From the NCBI RefSeq assembly GCF_000020005.1, contig NC_010718.1, forward strand, positions 12,501 through 76,500: a DNA stretch of 64,000 nucleotides, read 5' to 3'. This DNA comes from Natranaerobius thermophilus JW/NM-WN-LF. GTDB lineage: Bacteria > Bacillota > Natranaerobiia > Natranaerobiales > Natranaerobiaceae. The translations under genes were made by a program, and so were the position numbers. The notes under the pieces are model-generated. The model was not told the DNA's origin, did not search any database, and saw nothing but the letters and a program-made list of their open reading frames with translations. Below, in pieces: positions 33,002 to 41,435 of this stretch (position 1 is its first letter; each line of letters opens with the position of its first letter).

Positions 33002-34453
33002 ATGGATTCCTTACAACAGGCCATAGATGAGTACATAAAAAATCAATACTCTAGATACCATACACCAGGACATATAGGTGGTGAGGGCAGTCCTGCCATA
33101 TCATTATTGGGGGAACAAGTATTTAAAGCTGATCTGACTGAATTACCTGGACTCGACGATCTACATGCTCCAGAAAATGTGATTAAAAATGCTCAATCCA
33201 GGGCAGCCCAAGTCTTTGGAGCCGATTTTACTCATTTTTTAGTTAATGGATCTTCAGCTGGAATTATTGCTATGATCCTTGCAATGGTTGAGCCAGGAAA
33301 AAAACTGGCAGTTCCCCGAAATGCTCATCGATCCGTCTATCATGGTTTGATTTTATCTGGTGCTATTCCCGAATATATACCTGTTGAGGTCCCCAAAGAA
33401 AGTCCTGTAGCCTTCAATATATCTCCAGATGAATTGAATAACACTATCTCAACAAATATTGATAGTTCAAAAACACCTGAAGCTGTTTTGATTACTAATC
33501 CTAGTTACCACGGAGTTGCCATTGATATGAACAAAGTTGCATTGGATAGTAATATACCCTTGCTAGTTGACGAAGCCCATGGAGCACATTTTATTTTTTC
33601 AAAGGATTTGCCTCCTGATGCTTCAGAATATGGTGGCGATTTGTGGGTTCAAAGTACACATAAAACTCTAGGTTCTCTTACTCAAAGTTCCATGCTTCAT
33701 GGAATTGAAAATTTGGTTTCTCGGGAAAAATTAGCTTTTATGCTACAACTTGTGCAAACCACTAGTCCATCATATCCTTTAATGGCATCATTAGAATCTG
33801 TAATCGAATATGCTGACAAATATCATAAACATTGGCAGGAATTTATTAGCAACAGGTTAAAATATATTAGAAATAAAATTTGCGAAATTCCAGGATTACA
33901 ACTGGTGACACCAGAACAAATTACGACAGGATTTAAATTGGACCCGTCTAAGTTAACTATTGATTTACGGGAACTAAATATTTCCGGGTATAAATTATCA
34001 GATTTACTCCGAAATGAATTTGGAATTCAGGTTGAATTGGTAGATAGTAATAGTATTATGCTTATGTTAACTCCATATCACACGGAGAGGGAGTTAGATT
34101 ATCTTATAAATAGCCTGGAAACAATAGTAAACAATAAAAATAGTTATCAAATTGTCAATAATACTGTAGATAAACAATTAGTAGCAAAAACAGATATTCC
34201 CTATCCACAAGTTGAGATTACTCCTAGAGAAGCAGTTTACCAAGAAGGAGAGTATATTGAACTATCTGAAGCTATTGGAAGAGTAGCCCAAGAATTTGTT
34301 ATTCCTTATCCTCCGGGAATACCTGCATTAGTACCAGGAGAAATTATAACAGGGGATGTATATGAATATTTAAATAAATTAACGGAAAATCCTGAAATAC
34401 ATATACAGGGATTTTACTACAGCAGTTCTAGCTACATTAAAGTGATAAGATGA
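33002..34453 (+). CDS. Orn/Lys/Arg decarboxylase family PLP enzyme (YaaO-like)
   Basis: 483 residues, fold type I PLP enzyme: TPGHIGG near the N terminus, NGSSAGIIAMI, RNAHRSVYHGLILSGA, VDEAHGAHF, and the PLP lysine in QSTHKTLGSLTQSSMLH. Family members decarboxylate arginine, lysine or ornithine for polyamine synthesis; which one is unclear. The position just upstream of tmk matches yaaO of B. subtilis. ATG 33002 is preferred because TGGAGG lies 8 bases upstream; ATGs at 32984/32987 precede the ribosome site. Confidence 0.88.
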   Translation: MDSLQQAIDEYIKNQYSRYHTPGHIGGEGSPAISLLGEQVFKADLTELPGLDDLHAPENVIKNAQSRAAQVFGADFTHFLVNGSSAGIIAMILAMVEPGKKLAVPRNAHRSVYHGLILSGAIPEYIPVEVPKESPVAFNISPDELNNTISTNIDSSKTPEAVLITNPSYHGVAIDMNKVALDSNIPLLVDEAHGAHFIFSKDLPPDASEYGGDLWVQSTHKTLGSLTQSSMLHGIENLVSREKLAFMLQLVQTTSPSYPLMASLESVIEYADKYHKHWQEFISNRLKYIRNKICEIPGLQLVTPEQITTGFKLDPSKLTIDLRELNISGYKLSDLLRNEFGIQVELVDSNSIMLMLTPYHTERELDYLINSLETIVNNKNSYQIVNNTVDKQLVAKTDIPYPQVEITPREAVYQEGEYIELSEAIGRVAQEFVIPYPPGIPALVPGEIITGDVYEYLNKLTENPEIHIQGFYYSSSSYIKVIR

Positions 34454-34489
34454 ATCTATTAGAATCTATAACATACAAGGGTGATTACT

Positions 34490-35827
34490 GTGGAAGAATT
34501 TAACCAAGAGTTGAAATTAATGTTGGAGATATTTCCTCCTCATATAAGGGAAAATTTACAAAAAAGAAATGACCTGGAAGATTTGGTGGAAGTAGTCTTG
34601 GATTTGGGGAGAAAACCAGAGGCAAGATATCCAAGGGAGTTTATATATTTAACTGATGATACCGTGACAGAAAAGGACTTGGAGTTTATTTATAATCGCA
34701 CAGGTCCCTTTGGTTTAGATAATCGCTCTGGAATAGAAAAAACTCTACATCGTATTTCTGCCATCAGAAATAGAAGGGATAAAATTGTGGGTCTAACTTG
34801 TAGAGTTGGTAAGGCAGTTTATGGTACAGCAGATATAATCAGGGATATTGTAGAACGAGGGGATAAAACTCTTCTTCTTGGACGCCCAGGAGTAGGTAAA
34901 ACTACTATTTTAAGAGAAGCAGCACGAATACTAGCTGATGAATTTAGAAAACGGGTAATTATAGTTGATACTTCTAATGAAATTGCGGGAGATGGTGATA
35001 TACCTCATCCCGCCATTGGCCATGCCAGGAGAATGCAGGTTAAGACTCCCGACAAACAGCATGATGTTATGATTGAGGCAGTTGAGAACCACATGCCGGA
35101 AGTTATTATTATAGACGAAATTGGTACTTATCAAGAAGCGGAAGCCGCCAGGACTATAGCAGAGCGGGGTGTTCAATTAATCGCTACTGCTCATGGAAAT
35201 ACATTGGAAAATTTGATACTCAATCCCACACTATCAGAATTAATTGGTGGAATAGATACAGTAACTCTCGGAGATGAAGAAGCTAAAAGAAGAAACTCTC
35301 AAAAAACTGTTCTAGAAAGAAAGGCACCCTCAACCTTTGATGCAGTTGTAGAGATATTTGATAGAAATACTCTAAAGATCCATGCACCATTGGAAAAAGT
35401 AGTTGACTATATTTTAAGGGGTGGAGCACCACGTCCAGAGATAAGACTTAGAAAAAATGACGGTCAGCATGAAATTATCCAAAATTCCAATATCACGGAT
35501 GAATGGAATGAGATGGATGCCCAAACGGAGGGTAATTATCAAAATGACGCATTACAAAAGATTTATCCCTATGCCGTTAGCAAAGATACATTAAAACGTT
35601 TAATTAAAGAATTACAAGTTCCTGCAAAGCTTACCAAACACATGCAAGAAGCTGATATAATGTTAACAGTTAAAGCCCAAAAACGAAAAGGGGCTAAAAA
35701 AATCCAAAAAGCTTACCAGGAAAATATTCCTGTACATGTAATACGTAAAAATAAAGAAAAACAAGTAGAAAAAGTATTAAGACATATTTTTAAAAAAGAA
35801 GTTGAAGAAAATGATTCAGAAATGTAA
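34490..35827 (+). CDS. SpoIIIAA/Ycf45-like AAA ATPase
   Basis: 445 residues. N-terminal ~100 residues, then an AAA/RecA-type core: Walker A LGRPGVGKTTILREAA (~129-144), Walker B PEVIIIDEIGT, sensor ATAHGNTLENLI. The C-terminal tail (from ~345) is basic and may bind nucleic acid, as in the R3H-containing relatives. Such proteins (chloroplast Ycf45, bacterial stand-alone SpoIIIAA homologues) have no established function. GTG 34490 follows AAGGGTGATT; GTG 34481 overlaps that site. Inserted between yaaO-like and tmk genes, which are usually adjacent. Confidence 0.78.
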   Translation: MEEFNQELKLMLEIFPPHIRENLQKRNDLEDLVEVVLDLGRKPEARYPREFIYLTDDTVTEKDLEFIYNRTGPFGLDNRSGIEKTLHRISAIRNRRDKIVGLTCRVGKAVYGTADIIRDIVERGDKTLLLGRPGVGKTTILREAARILADEFRKRVIIVDTSNEIAGDGDIPHPAIGHARRMQVKTPDKQHDVMIEAVENHMPEVIIIDEIGTYQEAEAARTIAERGVQLIATAHGNTLENLILNPTLSELIGGIDTVTLGDEEAKRRNSQKTVLERKAPSTFDAVVEIFDRNTLKIHAPLEKVVDYILRGGAPRPEIRLRKNDGQHEIIQNSNITDEWNEMDAQTEGNYQNDALQKIYPYAVSKDTLKRLIKELQVPAKLTKHMQEADIMLTVKAQKRKGAKKIQKAYQENIPVHVIRKNKEKQVEKVLRHIFKKEVEENDSEM

Positions 35828-35841
35828 AGGGGATGGGGAGA

Positions 35842-36462
35842 TTGTCTAAGAGAGGAAAATTTATAACCTTTGAAGGCATAGATGGTTGTGGAAAAAGTAC
35901 TCAATTAAAAAAAGTAACCTCTAAATTAAAAAAACTAGGGTTTAATGTGGTTTCAACCCGTGAACCTGGTGGAACTAGTGTAGGGGATGCAATTAGAGAA
36001 ATACTTTTAGCTCCGAAACATTATAATATGACTATTGAAACAGAAGCACTTTTATATGCGGCTTCACGTGTACAACATATTGAAGAATTTATTATTCCCA
36101 ACTTAGCTGAGGATAACATAGTATTATGTGATCGCTTTGTTGATTCCAGTGTGGCTTATCAAGGGATAAAGCTCTCCCATGAAGAAGTTATCCGTGTAAA
36201 TCAACCGGCTTATGATAAAGTGACTCCTGATATAACATTTTTAATAGATATAACTCCCGAACGTGCTGCGAAACGGTTAGGTATAGAAAAAGACCGGATT
36301 GAAAATAGGGGGGTGAATTATCAATCTCAAGTCAGGGAAAATTACCTTTTTCTAGCTGAAGAAGAACCTGATAGAATAGTGATTATTAATGGCGACCAAT
36401 CCGAAGAGAAAGTTTTCGAAGAGTTATGGAATGTTTTGGAAGACATATTGATAAGAAACTGA
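35842..36462 (+). CDS. tmk: Thymidylate kinase
   Basis: 206 residues. Phosphorylates dTMP to dTDP. Seen: FITFEGIDGCGKSTQ (P-loop), STREPGGTSVGDAIREILL, CDRFVDSSVAYQG. TTG 35842 is favoured with AAAGGGG 9 bases upstream; ATG 35833 is possible but lies directly on the ribosome site. Overlaps no gene; 14 bases after the ATPase gene, so part of the same operon. Confidence 0.95.
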   Translation: MSKRGKFITFEGIDGCGKSTQLKKVTSKLKKLGFNVVSTREPGGTSVGDAIREILLAPKHYNMTIETEALLYAASRVQHIEEFIIPNLAEDNIVLCDRFVDSSVAYQGIKLSHEEVIRVNQPAYDKVTPDITFLIDITPERAAKRLGIEKDRIENRGVNYQSQVRENYLFLAEEEPDRIVIINGDQSEEKVFEELWNVLEDILIRN

Positions 36463-36506
36463 CTAAATTATTAACTTGAATGAATTACGGGGAGAGGAGG
36501 TTAAAA

Positions 36507-36842
36507 ATGAAAATGAAGTTGATAATTGTTATTTTGCAGGATAAAGATACGCCCCCTTTATTAGATGCCCTGAATGAAAAAGAGATTAGGGTAACTAAAC
36601 TTGCTAGTAGTGGTGGGTTTTTAAGGGCAGGGAATACCACTTTACTTATTGGTGTTACACAAGATCAGGTGAATGACGTTATTGACCTAATTAAGAACCA
36701 CTGTAGTTCAAGGCAGCAAATGGTAAACCCTGTTTCCCCCGTAGGAGGAACAACAGATACTTATTTGCCCTTTCCCGTAGAGGTGACTGTGGGTGGCGCT
36801 ACTATTTTCGTAGTTGATGTAGATAATTTTGAGCAGGTCTAA
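36507..36842 (+). CDS. Cyclic-di-AMP receptor, PII-like (DarA/PstA, YaaQ)
   Basis: 111 residues, DUF970/PII-like trimeric fold: MKLIIVILQDKDTPPLLDAL, KLASSGGFLRAGNTTLLIGV, and VTVGGATIFVVDVDNFEQV. The family binds c-di-AMP; downstream partners are unknown. ATG 36507 has GAGAGGAGG at 36492; the in-frame ATG at 36480 lies before it. Follows tmk as in B. subtilis. Confidence 0.92.
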   Translation: MKMKLIIVILQDKDTPPLLDALNEKEIRVTKLASSGGFLRAGNTTLLIGVTQDQVNDVIDLIKNHCSSRQQMVNPVSPVGGTTDTYLPFPVEVTVGGATIFVVDVDNFEQV

Positions 36843-36877
36843 AGACAGGTTGTGAAGTTAATAAGGGGGATGCTAGA

Positions 36878-37339
36878 ATGGCAAGAATTAGCGGTATAGG
36901 CAAAAGAGGTGAAGAAACCAATAACAAAAAAACAGTAACTACTCCCGGGAGTAGAAAGGTGAATCAAAAAAAACAAAATTTTCAAACCCAATTTTCTAAA
37001 GCTCATAAACAAGAACTTAATAAAGAGTTGGATCGGCTTGTTGCAGATATTAATGAAAAAGGACAGAACTTAGCGAATCAAATGACTTGGGAAAGTTTTA
37101 TCTCTTACAGACAGAGCATCAAAAACTTTTTACAGGTATTCATTGGGGAAGCCTACGAAGTAACAGGATCAAGGGGGAGAAATCGCTTTGGTTCCCAAAA
37201 ACTGTACCGCCATATTGAAACAATAGATCAAAAATTAGCTGAACTGGGAGAAAAGGTTGTTAAAAATGAAGGAGAGAAAATGGAAGTTATTGCAAGAATA
37301 GATGAAATAAGAGGGCTCCTTCTGGATTTATATCAATAA
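36878..37339 (+). CDS. YaaR family protein (DUF327)
   Basis: 153 residues, helical, Lys/Gln-rich N terminus, then WESFISYRQSIKNFLQVF and GSQKLYRHIETIDQKLAEL, typical of DUF327. Function unknown. Conserved gene order tmk-yaaQ-yaaR-holB supports the call, although here holB is 2.2 kb further on after an inserted block. Terminator stem overlaps the stop codon. Confidence 0.85.
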   Translation: MARISGIGKRGEETNNKKTVTTPGSRKVNQKKQNFQTQFSKAHKQELNKELDRLVADINEKGQNLANQMTWESFISYRQSIKNFLQVFIGEAYEVTGSRGRNRFGSQKLYRHIETIDQKLAELGEKVVKNEGEKMEVIARIDEIRGLLLDLYQ

Positions 37340-37361
37340 ATCTAGAAGGAGCTTAATTTTT
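37315..37361. terminator. Terminator between yaaR and the ZIP transporter gene
   Basis: 16-bp stem GCTCCTTCTGGATTTA / TAAATCTAGAAGGAGC (one G-T pair) with loop TATCAA, followed by TTAATTTTT. The yaaR stop codon is inside. Confidence 0.85.
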
Positions 37362-37417
37362 GAAAAACAAAAATTCAACTTAATAAGCTCTTACGACGCT
37401 TACTGATAAATAATTGC

Positions 37418-38161
37418 TTAACTAGTCAATACAAAACCCAAAAGCAGACCGATTATTAATCCAGCATTAGCAATGTGACTATGTAGGTTATGGGATTGTG
37501 GGATTAATTCATCACTTACTATATAGACCATTGCACCAGCTGCAAAAGCTAGTCCCCCTGCAACGAGAACAGGTGATATATTGAAGATGATTAATCCCAG
37601 GGCAGCTCCTAATGGTGTCATAAGTCCGGCAAATAAGGTGAGTAAGAAAACTTTAATCCAGCGTAAACCTCCTGCTCTTAAAGGCCCTGCAGTAGCCATG
37701 CCCTCTGGTATATTATGAAGACCGATGGCAATGGCAATATATAGTCCAAGTTCTGGGCTCGATTCTAATCCGGCACCAATGGCTAAACCTTCGGGTAAAT
37801 TGTGTAGAGCTATTCCAAAGAAAATTAGGTAACCGGTACGAAGAATTTCTTTGTTATTCAAAGGGGATGTGTTTTCTTCAATTATGTCTTCTCCTCCTGA
37901 CATATGGGCGTGGGGAATAAATTTATCAAGTGCATACATCATAATTGCCCCAAAGGAAAAGCCAATAATAGTCGACGACATCGAACCTATCTCTAAGGAC
38001 TCTGGCATTAAGTCGAAGGCTGATATAGCTAGCATAATACCACCTGCAAATCCTAATAGACCAGATAAAGCCCTTTGACTAGGTTGTCCAAAAAAAGCTA
38101 CTATTATAGCTCCTATGGCTGTAGAAATACCAGCTAAAAAACTATAGACTAAAGCTTCCAT
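37418..38161 (-). CDS. ZIP family metal transporter
   Basis: 247 residues with about eight membrane segments. Metal-site motifs: HNLPEGLAIGAG (TM4) and HNIPEGMATAGPLRAGG (TM5), the hallmark of ZIP zinc/divalent metal importers. The loop after TM3 carries His residues (PHAHMSGGED). Start ATG 38161, with TAGGAGG upstream on the minus strand. It runs opposite to the surrounding operon and, with the IS next to it, interrupts the yaaR-holB junction, so it is probably an insertion. Confidence 0.92.
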   Translation of the reverse strand: MEALVYSFLAGISTAIGAIIVAFFGQPSQRALSGLLGFAGGIMLAISAFDLMPESLEIGSMSSTIIGFSFGAIMMYALDKFIPHAHMSGGEDIIEENTSPLNNKEILRTGYLIFFGIALHNLPEGLAIGAGLESSPELGLYIAIAIGLHNIPEGMATAGPLRAGGLRWIKVFLLTLFAGLMTPLGAALGLIIFNISPVLVAGGLAFAAGAMVYIVSDELIPQSHNLHSHIANAGLIIGLLLGFVLTS

Positions 38162-38212
38162 AACAAACCTCCTAGCTTATAATAAAGTTCTGTTAAGTTA
38201 TATGATATTTGA

Positions 38213-38283
38213 ATCAGTCTCCGTCCCGGAGTTAAGATAGTTTTAGACAGAAATCAAAACCCTCCGGGAGAAAGGAGACTGAT
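38213..38283 (+). promoter_or_regulatory. Leader hairpin that hides the transposase ribosome site
   Basis: ATCAGTCTCC (38213-38222) pairs with GGAGACTGAT (38274-38283), and CCCGGAG (38225-38231) with CTCCGGG (38262-38268), ~17 bp in all. The ribosome site AAAGGAG (38271-38277) lies largely in the right arm, 9 bases before the ATG (38286). Confidence 0.7.
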
Positions 38284-38285
38284 CC

Positions 38286-39347
38286 ATGACTAAAGTTGTA
38301 TGCCCTAGATGCAATAATAACTGCTCTGACAAGTTTTATAGGTTTGGTTTTGATAATCATGGTCATCAAAAGTATCAATGTCAAGAATGTTTTAGTCAGT
38401 TTGCACCTAAGACACTTTCTAAAGGCGGGGATAAAAGAGGTCCTAATAAACCTCGTAAATATCCCTCTTGCCCTAAATGCGGTAAAGCTACATTTTTACA
38501 TCACGACTATGAATTTTATTCTAATTTGAGGTGTTGGGACAAAAGCTGTAATCATTCTTTCTATGTCCCTAAACCTCAAAGTATTCCTGAACCTTCGCAA
38601 CTTGATATTGACGGCAAAGTAGACTTCTCTAACATGAGACATTCTCTTCATACTGTTATTCGAGCTCTTTACCTGTACTTTATCAATGGTAGCTCTACTA
38701 GAGGTGTCTCACAGTTCCTTATTGATTGTGAAGGAATTAAAGTATCTCATGTTACTATTGCTGACTGGACTAAAAAGTTTGCTCCTCTGTTTCTTTATAT
38801 CTCTAGATATCTAAAGCCAATAGATCTTGACTCTTCTGATGAGTGGCATGTCGACGAAACTGTAATTAAAATTAAAGGCAAAAGATTCTACGCCTGGACT
38901 GTTATTGATGCTGAAACTAGATTTGTGCTTGCATTTCATCTATCTCCTTACAGAGATAGCCAGGCTGCTTTTAAAGTGCTGAACTATGCTAAGAAACATT
39001 TTGGACAGCCTCATAGTATCGTTACAGATAGATACTGGGCTTACAATGCTCCAATTAAAGTTCTGTTTCCAAACTCTAATCACATCAGAGTCGAGTCTTT
39101 TCAAGATGATATCTCTAATAACTTAATTGAATCTTTTTTTCAGATTTTCAAAAGCTGGGTTAAGCAACGCAGAGGATTTGCTTCTTTCCAGTCAGCCAAC
39201 AAGTTGATTGCGGTATTTGTGTTTGCTTTTAACTTTGTTAGGACAAGCAATGTTTTGAATCAGTCTACTCCTGCTCAAGTTGCTGGGATTAATTACTCTA
39301 ATCGTAATAGGACTTTTTGGCTTTTACATAGTAATAATGCCGCTTGA
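38286..39347 (+). CDS. IS6-like DDE transposase with N-terminal zinc ribbons
   Basis: 353 residues. Two CxxC pairs in each of two N-terminal zinc-ribbon-like segments (CPRCNNNC...CQEC at ~6-38; CPKCGK...CWDKSC at ~62-88), then a helical DNA-binding region (STRGVSQFL) and the catalytic core: Asp in WHVDETVIKIKGK, Asp in VTDRYWAYN, Glu in NNLIESFFQIFKSW. The frame is intact. Ends with FNFVRTSNVLNQSTPAQVAG. Closest to IS6/IS240-type enzymes, but longer because of the zinc ribbons. Confidence 0.88.
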   Translation: MTKVVCPRCNNNCSDKFYRFGFDNHGHQKYQCQECFSQFAPKTLSKGGDKRGPNKPRKYPSCPKCGKATFLHHDYEFYSNLRCWDKSCNHSFYVPKPQSIPEPSQLDIDGKVDFSNMRHSLHTVIRALYLYFINGSSTRGVSQFLIDCEGIKVSHVTIADWTKKFAPLFLYISRYLKPIDLDSSDEWHVDETVIKIKGKRFYAWTVIDAETRFVLAFHLSPYRDSQAAFKVLNYAKKHFGQPHSIVTDRYWAYNAPIKVLFPNSNHIRVESFQDDISNNLIESFFQIFKSWVKQRRGFASFQSANKLIAVFVFAFNFVRTSNVLNQSTPAQVAGINYSNRNRTFWLLHSNNAA

Positions 39348-39471
39348 CTGCCAAATCTTTTGAAATCTTGCGAGCAAATGAGCTTATTTTTCATAACAAC
39401 TTAACAGACTCTATAATAATTACTATTTTCATATTATACCATAATTTCAAAGAACAAAAATAGTGGATATG

Positions 39472-39501
39472 TTGCTTTTTATTAACATAACTTGATATAA
39501 T
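39472..39501 (+). promoter_or_regulatory. Promoter of the holB-ricT pair
   Basis: TTGCTT (39472-39477), 18-base spacer, TATAAT (39496-39501). It lies outside the IS and would drive holB independently of the interrupted upstream operon. Confidence 0.55.
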
Positions 39502-39540
39502 CAAAAAGAACCAAATAAAAAATTAGGGTTGGGTGGCAAT

Positions 39541-40503
39541 ATGGAAACTACTCAAGAAACAATTAACTTTCAGACATGGAGTTTTGATAAGTTTATTGGT
39601 CAAGAAAAAATAGTGAAGAACTTATTAAGACAGTTGACTTCAGGTAATACCGGACATGCTTATATGTTTGTAGGTCCTGAAGGACAAGGAAAGGGGAGCC
39701 TTGCTAGAATTTTTGCTGCAGGATTACTCTGTGAATCAGTGGACGAAAATTCAGGTCCATGTGGAATATGTTATTCCTGTAGTAAATTGAAAAAGTCGAT
39801 TCACCCTGATTTAGTGACGATTGGAAGTGAATCTAAATCAATTAAAATAGAAGAAGTTAGAAAAGTAAAACAGTATATTAATTATCGCCCGACGGACTCA
39901 AAGAAAAAGATATATTTAATCGAAAGTGCTGAAAATATGACCCGGGAAGGTGCTAATAGCATTTTAAAGATGCTTGAAGAACCTCCTGAATACGTGGTGT
40001 TTTTATTGACAGTTAATGAACTTGAAAGAATGCTGCCCACGGTGATTTCGCGCTGCCAAATTCATCAATTTCTTCCTTTAACTGAGGAACAACTTTATAA
40101 AGCGTTAAGTAATCGTACTCATGCAAGTCAGGAACAGCTTGAATTAGCCGTTTCATTGTCCGGTGGTATGATCGGAAGAGGTTTAGCCATCTTACAAGAC
40201 GAAAGTTATTATGATATGATAAAGAAAGCTCATAGCTTTGTAGAAAAATTTGAGAAGTTAACTTTACCTGAACTCCTTGATTGGGCAGAAAAAATAGATT
40301 CAATGGACAATTGTGAAGAGTTTTTAGAGCTTTTAAATATTGTATTTAAACAAAAACTTTCTGAAAACCAAACTTCTGATTCTATAAATAAATTGGCTAG
40401 AATAATGGAAATAATTCTCGAAACCAAAGGTCAATTATTGACAAATGTGAATAGGCTTTTGGCTCTTGAAGCTATGATGGTCAAGATAAAGGAGGTGGAC
40501 TAA
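39541..40503 (+). CDS. holB: DNA polymerase III delta' subunit
   Basis: 320 residues. Clamp-loader subunit related to DnaX: VGPEGQGKGSLARIF (degenerate Walker A region), zinc cysteines (CGICYSC), IYLIESAENM, and SRCQIHQF. ATG 39541 follows GGGTGG; the longer frame to 39529 has no better site. Overlaps the ribosome site of ricT; both form an operon as in B. subtilis. Confidence 0.92.
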   Translation: METTQETINFQTWSFDKFIGQEKIVKNLLRQLTSGNTGHAYMFVGPEGQGKGSLARIFAAGLLCESVDENSGPCGICYSCSKLKKSIHPDLVTIGSESKSIKIEEVRKVKQYINYRPTDSKKKIYLIESAENMTREGANSILKMLEEPPEYVVFLLTVNELERMLPTVISRCQIHQFLPLTEEQLYKALSNRTHASQEQLELAVSLSGGMIGRGLAILQDESYYDMIKKAHSFVEKFEKLTLPELLDWAEKIDSMDNCEEFLELLNIVFKQKLSENQTSDSINKLARIMEIILETKGQLLTNVNRLLALEAMMVKIKEVD

Positions 40504-40505
40504 TA

Positions 40506-41414
40506 TTGGAAAAATATATCGTTGTTGGCGTAAGGTTTAAAAAAGCTGGGAAAATATATTATTTTGATCCCAATGATATAGATTTGGAAGTAGGTAATAA
40601 AGTCATTGTTGAAACTGCAAGGGGTTTGGAGTTCGGACAAGTGGTTACAGGTCCCAAAGAAGTAACGGAAGAAGATATTGTTGCTCCACTTAAACAGGTG
40701 TTGAGAAAGGCAACAGAGGAAGACGAAGAAAAAGTGGCCGAAATTAAACAAAAAGAAGACCAGGCCTTTGAGGTCTGTTTGGATAAAATCTCCAAACACG
40801 GCCTGGAAATGAAATTAGTAGATGTTGAACAGAGTTTTGATGGTAGCAAAATAATCTTTTACTTCACTGCTGATGGTCGAGTAGATTTCAGAGAGCTTGT
40901 TAAAGACCTGGCAAGTGTTTTTAAAACACGGATAGAATTAAGGCAAATAGGTGTCCGGGATGAAGCTAAAATGCTAGGTGGTATTGGCCCATGTGGAAGA
41001 ATCATGTGTTGTGCATCTTTTTTAGGAGATTTTGAACCTGTGTCAATTAAAATGGCCAAGGAGCAAAACTTAGCTTTAAACCCAAATAAAATTTCAGGTA
41101 TTTGTGGTCGTTTAATGTGTTGTCTTAGATATGAATCCGATATTTATGAAGAAGCCCAAGAGACCTTTCCTCAAACAGGCGAAATTGTAGATACTGGTGA
41201 AGGAAAGGGAGAAGTTCAAGATTTTAATGTAATTAAAGAAACTGTTCAGGTTAAAATGGAAGATACTCATATTATTAAAGAATATAACCTTGACGAACTC
41301 ACAAGGATCAATGGGGGGTGTGGTGGTCAACACAAGTGTCATTCTAAAGATCACTGCCACAATAATCAACTGGAAAAAGATATTGAAGATGAGCTTAGAA
41401 AGTTAGAAGATTAA
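40506..41414 (+). CDS. ricT: RicT (YaaT), PSP1-domain Fe-S regulator of RNA processing
   Basis: 302 residues with the PSP1 domain (GRVDFRELVKDLASVFKTRIELRQIGVRDEAK region, mid-protein). Conserved cysteines in CGRIMCC and CGRLMCC, which bind Fe-S in the RicAFT complex that aids RNase Y and sporulation in B. subtilis. The C terminus has an extra CGGQHKCHSKDHC cluster. TTG 40506 follows AAGGAGGTGG. Two bases after holB. Confidence 0.93.
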   Translation: MEKYIVVGVRFKKAGKIYYFDPNDIDLEVGNKVIVETARGLEFGQVVTGPKEVTEEDIVAPLKQVLRKATEEDEEKVAEIKQKEDQAFEVCLDKISKHGLEMKLVDVEQSFDGSKIIFYFTADGRVDFRELVKDLASVFKTRIELRQIGVRDEAKMLGGIGPCGRIMCCASFLGDFEPVSIKMAKEQNLALNPNKISGICGRLMCCLRYESDIYEEAQETFPQTGEIVDTGEGKGEVQDFNVIKETVQVKMEDTHIIKEYNLDELTRINGGCGGQHKCHSKDHCHNNQLEKDIEDELRKLED

Positions 41415-41435
41415 TATAAGAAGTTATACACTAAC

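Larger units (their letters stand above)
38186..39411 (+). mobile_element. Complete IS6-like insertion sequence with 8-bp target duplication
   Basis: Imperfect terminal repeats sharing TCTGTTAAGTT (left 38189-38199; right inverted, ending near 39411). Flanked by TATAATAA at 38178-38185 and 39412-39419, an 8-bp duplication as in the IS6 family. Length 1226 bp with one intact transposase. Inserted between the ZIP gene and holB. Confidence 0.85.

Noticed and set aside
41415-41435. AAGTTA/TAACTT hairpin between ricT and the MurE-like gene as terminator
   Set aside because: Six weak pairs and no T-run.
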